Source: Ananas comosus (taxonomy: Eukaryota > Streptophyta > Magnoliopsida > Poales > Bromeliaceae). From it: a stretch of DNA of 64,000 nucleotides. The stretch covers positions 4,918,163-4,982,162 of the forward strand of contig NC_033633.1 of assembly GCF_001540865.1 (NCBI RefSeq). Direction: 5' to 3'. The position numbers and the translations under genes are program-made. The notes beneath the pieces were generated by a model, which saw only the letters and a program-made list of their open reading frames with translations, was not told the origin of the DNA and did no database searches. Shown in pieces: positions 30,918 through 43,460 of this stretch (positions within the stretch are counted from its first letter, which is position 1; every line of letters starts with the position of its first letter).

Positions 30918-33900
30918 ATTAAACAGGGATGAACCTTATTTTACAGAAGGATACATCGACGCCAACCCGTAAGGTCAGAAAAGCACTGACAATGCAAAGA
31001 ATTTTTTGTCTTAGATTTTCGTAGTGAACTAATTGATTATCGAAGATTCTCCTATTGCGTTCCTTCCATATCTCCTAGTAGGCCGCTGCAAAATAGAGAT
31101 CAAAAGTACATTTATTTTCCCTAGCAAGTAGCCTCCTCTGTCGACACCAACGCACTGTTGTCCCTCCCGAGAAAATGAACCTTAGTTGGTGTGCAGCAGG
31201 AAATCTATTCAGCACCCAATTCCACACTGATCTAGCATAAGTGCAGTAGGAGATGCTCAAGGGTGTCAGTGTCGTTGTTACAAAGCACACAAATTGAGGG
31301 GCCGTGCCAACCACGTTTAGCTAGGTTATCGGTCGTTAAGACCCTGTTTCTCATGGCGAGCCACATGAATAATTTAATTCTGAGGGGGATTTTTTAGATT
31401 CCACAGGAAAGGGAGTTTGCAGTCATTAATACCATCATATATGAGAAAATTGAACGCACTACGAACTGAAAACTTTCCTAAGCAATTCCATCGCCAAATG
31501 AGAGAGTCGTGAGCTGATGCAGCAAAAGTGATGTTGCTGGTCAACGCTGCTAGTTGATGAAGCTCCTGCGGTTCTTTGGGGCATTGAGGTAAATGAAAAT
31601 CCATGTTGACTTGTGAAGAAAAACAATGGATCCAGGTATAAACTGTGAGATTTTTGTGTTCTGAAGTTGGATAGAGGATGACGAATCGATTTCGAAAGGC
31701 AAGATCCCTGCACCATCTGTCGTTCCGAAAGGGCATTTCCTTTCCGTCGCAAAGAGAGAAGTTGACTGAAGCAAAGAAAGGGGCAATGAGTTTGAGCATA
31801 CCTCTCTAGATAGGGCAGCTACCGACAGGTTTGGATTTGGTGATTGCAGCCGGTCTCTATTTATAGTGCTTTTGCCTTAGTAGCCGAACCCAAGGCAAGG
31901 ATTGAGAATTATAGAACTTCCAAAGTCCCTTCATCAATAATGCCGAATTCGAGGCTTGAAGGTTTCAAATTCCAATTCCTCCTACCCTTTTGGGGCAGCA
32001 GACATGCTCCCATTTGGCAATGCAATGGTATCTGTTAGCTAATTTTTTTTCCCTCCTGAAGAAGTCTCGACGAACTTTGTCAATTGCTTTAGTAACCCAA
32101 GCTGGAAGTAAAAATGCTGAGTAGAAGTAAGTAGAAATGGAAGAGAGGACCGAGTTGAGAAGAACGAGTCAACCACCTCTAGAAAGAGTGGATCCTTTCC
32201 AACCCGCCAAGCGATTGTTTATCTTCTCTATAAGCGGCAAGTAATCGGCATTACGAAGCTATTTGGGAGAGATGGGAAGCCCCAGGTAAGAAATGGGAAA
32301 ACTTAACTTGGGACAAGAGAATGAGTTGGCTAAAGTAGTAGCATGGTTAGTAGGTAAGTGTATCGGAATAATGGAGCTTTTGCTATAATTAATCTTGAGC
32401 CCCGAGCTCGTGGAGAAGGCATCGAGGATGATCTTGATGGTAGCCGCAGATCTGCTGGAACCGTCAAAGAAAAGAAGGATGTCATTGGCAAATTGAAGGG
32501 AGTGAAGTTTAACCTCTCCTATGCCTACAACAGAGAGGGAGTGAGAGGAGATTGCTCGCTGCAGCAATCTGAAGAGCACATCAATACATAAGACAAAAAG
32601 AATAGGAGATGAAGGGTCTCCCTGGCAAAACCCTCGTTTGCAGGAGAAAGACGAACCAGGGGCTCCATTCAGGAGCACCGTAGTAGAAGACAAACACAGC
32701 AGGCAAGAAATCCAACCAATCCATTTATCGCTGAAGCCCCTAGCTTGAAGAAGCTCTAGTAGGAAGTTCCAATTGATGTGGTCGAAAGTGCATTCGAAAT
32801 CGACTTTAAAAGAGCTGCCGGTTGCTTAGAAAAGTGTAGATGATGAATGAGAATGTGAGCGTAGAAGAAGTTGTTGAGGATATAACGCCCTTGATAAAAG
32901 CTGTTTGGTAGGGGTTGACCAGTTGATTCATGAACAATTGAAGTCGGGATGCAAGGACTTTCGAGATGATTTTGGACATGCTGTGTACAAGGCTGATCGG
33001 ACGTAGATCCCGCGTCGACGAAACGTTAAGCTTTTTTGGGATGGGGCATACCCAACTTCTGTTTATGCCATTTAGATCAAGAGTGCCACAGTAGAGGCTA
33101 TTGAAGACTTTCAAAATGTCACCCTTCAATATAGACCAAAAGCGATGGTAGAAAAGCATCAGGAAACTGTCCGGACCAGGTGCCTTTTTCGGCGCACAGG
33201 AGAAAACAGTCTTTTTCACCTCTTCCATAGTAAATGTAGAATGGAGAGGAGAAAGGTCAACCCTTTCATCACCAAAAATCTCAGGGAAATCAATGGTGGT
33301 GTTAGAGGACTGTTCGACTCCAAGCTGATTCTGGAAAAAGGAGAGCAAATGGTTAGCAATAGAGACAGGAGCGGTGAGGAGTTCATTACCGTCCAACAAA
33401 TACGAAATGAAGTTCTTGCTTCTGCAGCAACTTGCACGAAGATGAAAGAATTAGTGTTTGCATCTCCTGCTCGAAGCCATTTCACTCGAGATCTTTGTTT
33501 CCATTTAAGTTCTTCTAATAAGCACAACTCTTCATATCTTCCTTTAAGCTTTGGTCTCCAAAGATGATAAAGCTCTAATTTCCTCTGCAATGTCGAGCCA
33601 CTCTATCCACTTAAGACAAAGGGTTGCCTGTTTTGTGATTGCAAAGATGAGGCCTAAACTCCAAGATTAGAGAGCTTTTTACACACTGTCGATTTTCAGA
33701 ATGAAGCGGCTGACCGGCTCAGATGAAGATGGAACAGAATTCCACGCATTGGACACAACCTCTGGTAAGGAAGAGTATCGGAGCCAGAAAGATTCGAACC
33801 TGAATAAGCGAGATGGCGGCACAAGGGGAAAGGCAGTGAGGATCAGTAAGGTGTGATCAGACCGAGGTCACGGAAGAGCCTTTAGAGTGGAGCGAGGAAA

Positions 33901-34543
33901 GGAGAGAAGCCAGTCTTGTGAAATGAGGACGCGGTCAAGGCGTTCGAAAGTAGGGTTGCGCCTACCATTAGTCCAGGTAAAAGATTTATTCAAGAGTGGG
34001 AGGTCAATAAGCCTGGTATCATTCACAACTTCTCTAAAAAGCAGGATATCCGAGATGTTCGAAGGAGGCTCATTCTTGTCATGCAGGGAAAGTAAGATGT
34101 TGAAGTCACCTAGGGCCGCCCACATTCCTCGAGAAAGATCATGAGTGTTCCTAATCTCCTGAAATAAGGTAGCTTTAAGGCTAGGGCAAGTGGGGTTGTA
34201 GACATTAGTAACCAGAAACTCCTTTCCATCAGTCTTTCTTTTAACCAGAACATTGAGCGTATAATCGCCAACCCAATGCTGTAAACAATTGAAAAGATAA
34301 ACGATCCAAGCTGTAAGAAGGCCCCCTGGTTCCTACAGCATCCAAAGTTTGAAAATCTTAAAAATGAAGACCACAGAAAGAACGAAACTTGGCCAGAGAG
34401 ATAGTGGAAAGCTTTGTTTCTTGAAGACAAATTACAGAGTTCTTGCTATTGGGAAGGAAAGACTTAACAATAGAACACTTGGCATGATCATTCAACCCTC
34501 TTACATTCCATGACAAAAAGCGAAAGACTATATTTCTAGCCAT
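30915..34543 (-). pseudogene. L1-type LINE ORF2 (endonuclease-reverse transcriptase), decayed
   Basis: On the minus strand an ATG at 34543 opens MARNIVFRFLSWNVRGLND, the start of an apurinic-type endonuclease, followed by CLQETK. After frameshifts come GDFN and LDR motifs (33868-34125), a linker, then the reverse transcriptase (33399-32806: KKAPGPD, LRPISL, a truncated finger/palm) and its palm (32693-32259: GFCQGDPSSPILF, then FAND). The usual FADD reads FAND, so a catalytic Asp is lost. A zinc-knuckle-like C-terminus is left at 31799-31075 (for example KLPFLWNLKNPP, ARSVWNWVLNRF). Several frameshifts and stops make it inactive. The 3' end abuts a TA tract. Confidence 0.9.
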
Positions 34544-34570
34544 GAAAACAAAAGAACACAACAAGAGCAG

Positions 34571-35450
34571 CTAATCGAGGGCTGGTATTAAACGTCGGAC
34601 CCCTCTAGAAAAATCGGCACCAATCGAGACGGAGGGTGGCACCTTCGAGGTTTTCGCTCCCTTGTCAATAATTCCATAGGAAGAAAGAATTTGCTGAATC
34701 TCATCCGGGTTTAGGGGGAGTCCGGGATCTTGCATAGGAAGCTTCTCCTTATCATTCTCTGAGTAAGCCTTAGGTAGGTCAGAGTGATAGTTATCGGAAG
34801 CGTGCTTGGTAGGAGCCGTCCGAGAAGGATCTGTAGATGCTGAGGCCGCCGATATGGAGGATAAAGAACGAGTAGATTTAGAGGCAAATCTCACCAATTT
34901 AAGCTTCTTGCACATGAGTCCTTGGGCCCTTTGGAGGGAATTTTTATTAGCTTCTCTATTCTTAGCTGCAAGGCATAAGCTATGTCTAAAGGAGTAGAAC
35001 TTAGCAGGGGCTGAGTGGTTAGCACCAATTGGCTTGGATTGGAGGAAGGGAAGGGTGTCCAAAGACAAGGGAACACAACTCTTACCGGAGCCCACTTTGG
35101 AAGAAATGATGGATAGTAGGTTCCCAGAAGAAACGGGCCTGGTGCTTGGGAAAGTAGAACCTCCCAAAGGCCCTCTAGAACTTGGATCAATAGCGGGTAG
35201 GTCCCTCGCCTCCGAAACAGAACCAGTAGGAAGATGACTGGGGCCTGCTCCTGAAGTAGGCGGACATCCCGAGGTATCTAGGACGATCAACGGTTGGCAC
35301 CGTGGAACCCTTGCTCCCCTGTCACCATTAGGACAGCCAGTATCAGTCGGAGCGTACAGGAGATGGTGGAGGGTTTTCGGCGTATTCGAATTTGAAATAT
35401 TGCCGGAGATTGGCCGACCATCGCAAATGGGGCGGCTACGTTCTGGCAAG
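34571..35450 (-). pseudogene. LINE ORF1 (gag-like), 5' part missing
   Basis: The open frame on the minus strand ends with a TAG at 34571, 25 bp before the ORF2 ATG, the normal L1 order. It is Ser/Pro-rich with a basic stretch (CKKLKLVRFASKSTRS) and acidic tail, but I see no zinc knuckle. The upstream part is lost: the frame runs into LTR sequence at 35452, so the apparent N-terminus beyond that point is fused LTR DNA. Confidence 0.7.
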
Positions 35451-37293
35451 CTGTCATAGCCCGCGTCCCACCTCTTTGGTCGGGTTCGGGCCGCCAACAG
35501 ACCGCCGAACCGACAGAGTCTCCCCTATACGTTCTAGGCGTCGCAACAGTACAATACAAGAGGTTCCAAACAGGAACAATATTGATACACCGATTGCATA
35601 AGGAAGGTATCAAACAATATAAATACAAACTATACTATTACAAGCATTCACATACATGCATTTTTACATATTACATTTTTCTTCCAAATACAATCAAGAT
35701 CCTTACAAATTATTACAAGTTTGTTCTTTTCATTTCCACCCCTAAGCTAGACTACTTCGGAGTACCGCTATCTTTGGTCATAATGGTAGGGCGCTATCTA
35801 CGGAGCTACGCCCTTTCCTCGCGCCGCCGCGCCGCTCTCGTGTGAACCTGAAATCCCCCAAAATAACGTGGGGTGAAAACTATATCCATAGTTCCCAGTG
35901 GGTACGGCCACCCAAGGGAGAAGCTCAACCCACCAAGTCCAAAGGAGGCATTGCAATTATGTTAGTCCAATAGATATTCACAAATATTTATGCAAACAAT
36001 AAATAAATGCGTATGCCTCAAGACATGCAATATGCAAATGCAAATCATGCAATCAACTAAGTAGATCATCCGATACTACCTTTTATCTCGCTATCTATGG
36101 ATCACATCCAACTAGCTTCTAAGGTTTCTACTACCTTTAATCCAAGCTATTTACCAATTGCTCTCGAAGTTTCATCCACCATAACCAAACTATCCACCCG
36201 ATTCGGTCTCGAGTCAATCCTATGCGGAGTACCGCGCACTCTGCTGCATCCACAGCCCAATCAGTTATCCTTTTTGTAACCCAATCTTTCCGGCTAACTC
36301 GAAGGTTGAGCCTCGACTCACAAGCCAATCTCGCAACGTGAGGAGCATCCACTATACTCACCCGAGACTGTCTGCGGGACAGTCTTAATTCTCATTTCTT
36401 GAGTGATCACATTGTTTCTAGCTAATGCCACAATATCGCAATGTCTCTAGCTAATGCCACAATGTCACAATGTCTCTAGTTAATACCACAATATCTTAAG
36501 TTCACATTTTTATGTCAATGTCACTTTTGGTACCACAATGTTCCAAGTTCTCATGCATATATATTTTTTAGCATATTCTCATAGTGTCAACATCCATTTA
36601 GCAAATGTTATAATATGTTAACATGCATATTCCATCTATCATATTCTCACAATATGTCAATCATGCATATTTCATCTAACATATTCCACAATATGTCAAT
36701 ATACATATACCAACTAGCATATTTCTCATAATGTCAACATGCATAATCTTTGTCATCGAAGGGTAGTTATACATATCATCTCATGCATTCACATGTAGAG
36801 CTGGCAAATGAGCGAGCCGGCTCGCGTTCGACTCGATATTTGGCTCGCTCGAGCTCGACTCAAAATAAATGAGCGAGCTTGAACAAAAAAAAGTTGCTCG
36901 AATCATTTCAGCCGAGCTTGAGTATTATCGGACTCGTTCGAATTAGGTCGTCGAAAGCCGCAAAAGCTCGCAAACTTATATATGTAGTATTATATATATA
37001 TATACATATATATATTAGTAGAGTACTATGTTTATTCAAAATATAGAGGAATCTGTGATTTCGATCTTTTTGATTCTTTAGGGATCAACGCTTTAATCGA
37101 TTCTTATCTTTGGAGTTAATACCTATTATTACCTTTTGCTAGGCGACCACTTCGAATCCTAGGGGTTATTATTTAATCCTTATGGGGGAACCGCAACATC
37201 CCCAACCATACAATTCTTAATCAACATGGGTCAAAAATTTCGGAAATCAATCAATCCTTACTATCTTTCGATAGCCATAGTGTGGGTGCTGTG

Positions 37294-37298
<5 letters not shown>

Positions 37299-37340
<42 letters not shown>
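37299..37340. repeat. (TA)n microsatellite
   Basis: TA run directly before the foldback at 37341. Confidence 0.9.
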
Positions 37341-37346
<6 letters not shown>

Positions 37347-37589
37347 TAGGCTGGAATACTATTAATAGCAAAATGTTCGTTTTGCTATCAAATGTTTGAC
37401 ACTTGGATGAGAAATTATAGGATTAGGATGATACAGTCAGTTAGAGTTGAGTGGTGCCCACTGGGTTATAGTATTTAATCCAATGATTAAAAATGATGAA
37501 AAGAGTTGATCCAAAGGCTAAAAACTTGATAGCAAAAAGAACGTTTTGCTATCAATAGTATTCTAGCCCAACTCTCTCTCTCTCTCTCT
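37341..37589. repeat. Short foldback MITE in the hAT element
   Basis: Left TTAGGCTGGAATACTATTAA, right ATAGTATTCTAGCCCAACTC. The left head TAGCAAAA plus its complement is separated by six bases. Followed by a CT run that breaks off at the gap. Confidence 0.75.
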
Positions 37590-37677
37590 NNNNNNNNNNN
37601 NNNNNNNNNNNNNNNNNNNNNNNNNNNNNNNNNNNNNNNNNNNNNNNNNNNNNNNNNNNNNNNNNNNNNNNNNNNNN
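37590..37677. other. Assembly gap, 88 Ns
   Basis: Unknown bases directly after a (CT)n run. The true content, probably a CT/TA microsatellite, is not known. Confidence 0.95.
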
Positions 37678-38900
37678 AAATTTTACTAAATTTATACATT
37701 TTTCCTTTCTTTCTTTCTTTCACAGAGCTTTAAATTTTTGATATGTTTCTCTCTTTCTCTATTTCTGTCTTTCACCTTCAGTGGCCCAGCCGAAAGCCCT
37801 CCAAGTTACCAAGTAACAGCATATGCCCGCCGTTGCCTACCTTGCTATTAATTGTATGCTTGAAAAAATATACAGAATATTTTTAAAGTAAAAAATTATT
37901 ATTTATATAAAATTTTAATTTTAGTTATATATGATTGGATAGTTTAATCCAATATTTATCTATATAATTTATTTATTTTTGACCGTATAAATAAAAATGG
38001 ACAATATGGAGATTGAAGGCGGAAGAGAAGACATGTGAGGCTGAAAAGATTATATTATAATACTATATTTCATATAATTATTTTATACTTTGAACTATTA
38101 GACATATTTTTGTATCAAATTATAGATTATATTCTATACAAATTAAACTATTGATCGTATGATGTTGAGAATTTCAAGCGGCTCGTGTAGGGCTCGAGCT
38201 CGCTCGACTCGAAAGTAGGCTCGCTTGAGCTCGACTCGAATTAATTTCAATCCAAGCTTGAGCTTAAAGTTAGGCTCGAAACTAATTTCAAGCCGAATTT
38301 GAGCCGAGGTAAGCTCGCTCGAGCTCGGCTCGTTTCCACCCCTATTCACATGGCATCTACCTATGCATTCATATAACTACCACTACATGCATCAATGACA
38401 AACCACTTCACTTTGGCATGGAAGTGACCTAATCACTTCAGTGAAGCACAACCCACCTTTATGTTTCCTAATTGCTTGTAGTCACTTGCAATTAGGCCAA
38501 CTACTTGGACCTCCAAGCTTTTTCCCAAGCTTTCCTTGCCCTATACAAGAATCCTTCGTTACTATTTTCGAACCACTAAATGATCTCAACTTATGAAATC
38601 AAGTGTTCTCACATGATTTCCTAACCCTCAATTAGGATTCCAAAGGGTTAAAACATTTTCAGAACCCTCCACCAAGAAACCCCTCTTTTAACCTAGGGTT
38701 TCCAACAAAAAATAGCAAAACCCTAATCCACTTACTAATCTCTATCATTTGTAGCTTAGATTAGCCTAGGGTTTGCTAGAAATCCATCTAGAATGTTTAA
38801 ATCCAAAACCCTAGCTAAAACCCTAAAATCCCCAATTCTAACCCTAGGTTTTCTATTTCTCCAAAACACCCAAAACACATGGAGAAACCACGATTAACCT

Positions 38901-40877
38901 TGTAATATATATCAAAATCTCGGTAGAGATTATCGAACTTTAGCCAAATTGACTAAAGTACGCGAAAGATATAGTTGGACAAGTTCCATATAGCATTCCA
39001 ACAAGATTGGAGGGATTAAAAGTGAGTTTAAAAGAGTTAGGAAGGTTTTTGCATTGATTGGAGCAAAGTAGAAATAAAAAGATGCAAAAACTGCAGTTTG
39101 GGCAAATTGTACCGGTACAACATCAATGTTGTACCGGTACAAAACGGCTGACCGAGAGAAGGCTGCTCTCAGGTTTGCCTCGGCGCGATCGTGTTATCGG
39201 TGACAGGATGAAGTGTACCGGTACACTTTGGTCTAGCAGTAAGAAATTGGTCTGTTGCAAAATAGAAGATTTGGGGGGCTTAGTTGCAATTGTTGCACAC
39301 TATATATGACCCAACACACCCTTTTCTCCCTGTTTTACACAGCAACCATCTCTCCCTCTCATTTCTCTCTTTCACTCTCTAGAGATTTTGCCCTAAAGCA
39401 AGGAGGAGAAGGCTTGGAAGGTTTTGGAGGAGATTTTGGTGGAGTTGAAGGCTTTAGAAGCTCTCCTACAAGGTGGACCTTGGAGGAGCTTGGGCTAAGG
39501 CGAGTTCTCTTGCAAGAACACTTCTAGGGCTTGGATTTATACGCTTAATCTTAGTGTTTTGGACTTCTTGCAAACTTAGAAACCCTTTTGAGACATGGGC
39601 TCTATGAAAATCCATGGAAGCTCCGTGTGCCCTAAAGGTAAACATCTAGGGTTCATAGTGGATGCCCTAGGAATGGTTCGAATGGCTTAGGAATGGTATT
39701 AGAGAGCTTCCTAGATGATTCTAAGCTAGTATTTGCTTAGTTACAAGATCAATCTAGGGAGAAACCATATATGGCATTATTAGGGCACTAAATTTGGAGC
39801 TTTTGCCTCCGATCATTTTCGAAGTAAATTGACCTCATGGAAACCTAATTAGGGGTATTTCCGACGCGTTGGTGCGCTCGGTTCAGCCAAACGAAAAGAC
39901 TATGTAATGGTTCTTAGTAAAAAGCCTAATTTGGCCATAATTTGGTACAGATCGTCGTAGCACCCGGGATAGGAGCCCTAAAATCTCGAGAATCGAACCA
40001 CAACTCCTCTACTACTATTCGAGGTGGAGGGTGCATTCCGGAATCGTTGGATTTCCCTTTATATCTATTTCACCTTTTATTGAGCATATGTGTCAATAGT
40101 CATTCATGCATAGTAGGGTAAATTACATGTGAATACTGGTTGGGCTTCAATTATATGCTTCTAACGTAGATGAACATAGTGATTGATATGAACCATAGAG
40201 GATATGTTTGTTGGAACCCTATACATGTGTGAATGTGAGACTTGGACTATAATAATAGTAAACAAGGTGACATTGACAATAGAGACAAGATTGGCATTGA
40301 GACATGAACCGTTAAACAGAGCTTAAACAATAGTGGCATTGTGACAAGAGTAACCTAGAAAGTGGCATGAATAACAAGGTAAAAACCTGTTATGATAGTG
40401 GCATTGTAACTAGTGGCAGTACATTCCCAATTTGGGAATTGGATCGATACTCACGATAAGTCTTGGCTTGAGGGTAGTAGCTCTGCCTCAAGCGGTGCGC
40501 TCTGGAGTTTGGTCACCACGGGGATAGTGGCCTCGAAGACGGTCCCTCAGGTCTTGCAGTGCTTAGAGCCTCCCCGAACAAAAGGGATTTCGGGTTGTGA
40601 GTTATTGGGGTTAACATGGTTAACCGGTAAGATTGGGTAAAAGCCAAAGCAAAATTATGGAAAAAGCATGCATGCATAATCATCCTTTATTTGATTATAT
40701 ATCTACTGACAGTTTTCTTGCAGGCATAGTATTAGCATTAGTTTGGCTACTATTTCTCTTTTTTTGAAGTACTTATGCCTAAATAGACCTAGTGGGTAAG
40801 TCGGCGAGGTCGGTTGCCGAACCCACTGGGAACTTCGTTGTAGTTCTCACACCACTAACCCTACCGATCTGAGCGCG
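38901..40877 (+). mobile_element. Ty3/gypsy-type LTR, plus orientation (LTR-B)
   Basis: Begins TGTAATATATATC, then CTCGGTAGAG and the U3 with GTACCGGTAC palindromes (39107-39220), a TATATAT box at 39301, CT-rich leader, GGAGGAGATTTTGG block, and near its end GAGGTCGGTTGCCGAACC and GTAGTTCTCACACCAC. The order matches LTR-A in reverse. The end is unclear: at 40878 another LTR starts in opposite orientation, so the true 3' terminus has probably been lost. Confidence 0.75.
39107..39142. repeat. Double palindrome in U3 of LTR-B
   Basis: Two 17-bp arms, each containing the palindrome TTGTACCGGTACAA, are perfect inverted copies separated by CA. A third copy, GTGTACCGGTACAC, lies at 39213-39226. Confidence 0.9.
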
Positions 40878-43460
40878 TGTCACGCCCCGGGACCGGCGGG
40901 GGCCCTCCCGGTAGCGTGCGCAGACCCGCCATATGTCAACACATATAAGGCGTTTACAATAAAAGCGGAAGTAAAGCAAGAGATAGAACAAATAAAAGAA
41001 GTGAAATAACTAGCAACTAATGATATCAGAGCGAGTATAGTTCTAACATCTACATCAAAGTACAGGAGTAAAGCGAGACAATAAAAGGAGTCATAAGTAG
41101 TACAATAACTGTCTCTAGTACAAAAATGGTGGTCTCTAGTACACTGGTAACACCCTCAACCTCTCGCAAAACAAAATAAGACATCGAGAGGTAGACCACC
41201 TAGCAACTCGTCCTCGAAGGAAGCTAGCTCGTAGCAACTCCCTTCCCGCGATCCCTGGCCTCACCCTGCGTGGAAGGCTCTGAAAAACATCGAGAAAAAG
41301 AGGGCGTGAGAACTATAGTTTATAGTTGTCAGTGGGCAATTACTGACCTCAGCTCAATGCACCACTAGGCCCCAAAAGAAAAGGATAAGTACAATAACAA
41401 TAGCAATAATGACTGCGATATGAAAGCCTAATTAAAATGCTAAATTACCAAACTCAAGTATAACGGATGTCAAGGTGATGTACATCTGTGATATCAAAAT
41501 AGTAAATCATTAACCATTATGAATACATTATGCATTAGTTCTGTCATGGCAACCAAGTATGCTTTAATGCAAAAGGAGACTATCAAGTATACTACATGTC
41601 TCGACCCTATGCTAAAAGCATATAAATGTCATTCAACTACTAACCTATCTAGTAGTGATTAACCACTCTCAACCCCGTGTCGATTTCCATTTCCACTTAA
41701 GGACCTACCAAAGGTAGTCCAGCTTGTGCCGCCTAAGTGCCTGTGGTAGCCCAACATCCCTACTCTTGGAATGTGTCTGTCCCACTGGACCCCGTAGGCT
41801 TCTCAATACCGCACGAGCGAACATAGGTGCGTTTAGTAACTCCGGAGTGCCCGCTTGTAGGAGCGACCCTCACAAGCATATGCGAATGAGCACAAATGGC
41901 AAGCAAGCGGTATCCAAGTTCTCAAGTATCCAATCCTCATGTCTCTAACATGGTATAGTCCTAGCATCCCGAAGATCTAGTTAAGTCACAATGTGAAGTT
42001 CAACATTTGCTACGCTTAGTGCCCCTTGATGACACTTAGGCATTTGATGTTCAACATGTATCCCAAATCTCTCAATGGCCCTATCCACTAGGTTCTCACA
42101 TGTCCCGAGCTCAATGCGCTTGATGACATTAGCTCTCTAGTTCACATACTTCTAAATGGCAATCTTGTCAAATTTCATGTTCAATAAACTTAGGTTTAAA
42201 TGCATGAATCCAATCTCATTTACACTATAGGAGCATGAAACCACGTCTCATTATAGAATGCTAAATGCAACTATGGGCCTAACAAGCTACTCTCTACTAA
42301 AAGAGGTCCAAATTTCATCATATATACATAGGCCTTTTAAGCATTCTAAAATCATAAAAATACATATAACAAGAATGTGCATGCTTTTTCATTTAACGAT
42401 TCTTAATTAAGCACAAATGAGAATTTCTCATTGTGTGGCTGAGTCAAACCCACCGAACCGTCGCGTAGGGCCTCGTTTCGCAGAACAAAGTTGTTCCGAG
42501 TCTCAAAATGCCCTAAAGTATTGAGCGACAAGATATCACGGGCATTACGATCGACTATAGATCAAACTTTAACAATTTAGCAAAAGGGCTAAAACTCACC
42601 TAATGTGTGGAAAATCTCTCTCAAGCTCCAAAAGAGAGCTAAATCCTTCCAATTCAAGTCCAAGGAAGGTTATATCAACCAATTAGGTCCAAAAGCCCTA
42701 GATCAAAAATGCCCAAAAATAAGCCATAAACCTCATCTAGGGTTTCATCTCAAGGAAATCTCTAAAATTCAAATCTAGAGGAAAAGATCTAGTCACTTAC
42801 CTCTAGAAAGCTTCAACCAAACTCAAAGTCCTCAAACTTCAAGATCATCCTCAACCAAGCATAAACCCAAGCTCCAATGGTGGGAAAAGCCTCAACACCC
42901 AAAAAAAGAGCAAAAGAGAGGGCTGTAAATCTCTCTAAATTTAAATAAAACCAAAGAAATCAAAGGGGGGAGTGTGGAGGGCTCCCTTACCTCTTCTCTT
43001 GCTGGTCCCAAGCTCAGGAGAAGTCCCAAGGGCGTGGGGGATACATATAGAGAGCCACAATTGCGTAAAACCCCCTGCAGTTCAAACTGCTCAGATTCTG
43101 CCAAAGTGTACCGGTACACGGGAAAGTGTACCGGTATACATCCTACGAAAATGCAAACCCGAGGCTCGGGTTTGAAATTCGCTACAAGTGTCCCGGTACA
43201 ACCATCAAGGGTGTACCGGTACAAAATGTGTACCGGTACAGCCATCGACCTGTCACCGGTTACACCTCGTGTAGAATGCAATCCGAGGGTAGCCTAAGTC
43301 CAACTCTTTGGTGACCTTAGCGCTACATAAAATACTACAATTCTCGGGATGCGAGCTATAGGTCGGAACACTGTCAACGACGCACCAAAAAGTCTGAAAA
43401 AACTCGGGACACTGTCCAAACACTCGAACCTCGCAATTTGCAATGGTCCAGTGCGTCACA
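40878..43460 (-). mobile_element. Complete Ty3/gypsy-type LTR, minus orientation (LTR-C)
   Basis: Bounded by TGTCACGCCCCGG at the left and GCGTCACA at the right, that is TG...CA with short inverted terminal repeats, 2583 bp. Read in reverse it has U3 with ACCGGT motifs (43108-43265), a TATA-like CTATATGTAT at 43041-43050, a GGTAAG donor-like site near 42800, and the CCCACTG / GTTCTCAC module near 41310-41340. The flanking five bases differ (GCGCG at left, ATATT at right), so it is not a simple solo LTR. It ends directly at the broken gypsy pol. Confidence 0.8.
43108..43265. repeat. ACCGGT palindromes in U3 of LTR-C
   Basis: GTGTACCGGTACAC, GTGTACCGGTATAC, GTCCCGGTACAA, GTGTACCGGTACAA, GTGTACCGGTACAG and TCACCGGTTACA lie within 160 bp. 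These match the U3 arrays of LTR-A and LTR-B. Confidence 0.9.

Larger units (their letters stand above)
36796..38344. mobile_element. hAT-type element with GAGCTCG-rich ends, 1549 bp
   Basis: Termini TAGAGCTGGCAAATGAGCGA and, read in reverse, TAGGGGTGGAAACGAGCCGA. A perfect 8-bp target duplication TTCACATG lies at 36788-36795 and 38345-38352. The ends carry repeated GAGC/CTCG blocks in inverted orientation. It has no transposase I can see, but an 88-base gap hides part of the interior. It contains a (TA)n tract and a small foldback. Confidence 0.85.
35452..38900 (-). mobile_element. Ty3/gypsy-type LTR, minus orientation, U3 missing
   Basis: On the + strand it begins TGTCATAGCCCGCG, the complement of the LTR 3' end. 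The region 35440-35620, read in reverse, matches the end of the solo LTR at 56984-60113 (GCCTAGAACGTATAGGGGAG against GCCTAGGACGTACAGGGAAA). It contains the CCCAGTGGGTACGGCC module near 35895 and many AACCCTA-rich blocks at 38640-38860. A hAT element is inserted at 36796-38344. The U3 end is missing where the plus-strand LTR begins at 38901. The sequence left of 35452 is LINE. Confidence 0.75.

Noticed and set aside
34571..35628. Open frames crossing 35452 as a novel gene
   Set aside because: The sequence right of 35452 is the end of an LTR that matches 59950-60113 in reverse, and the left side is LINE ORF1. The frame is a fusion by insertion.
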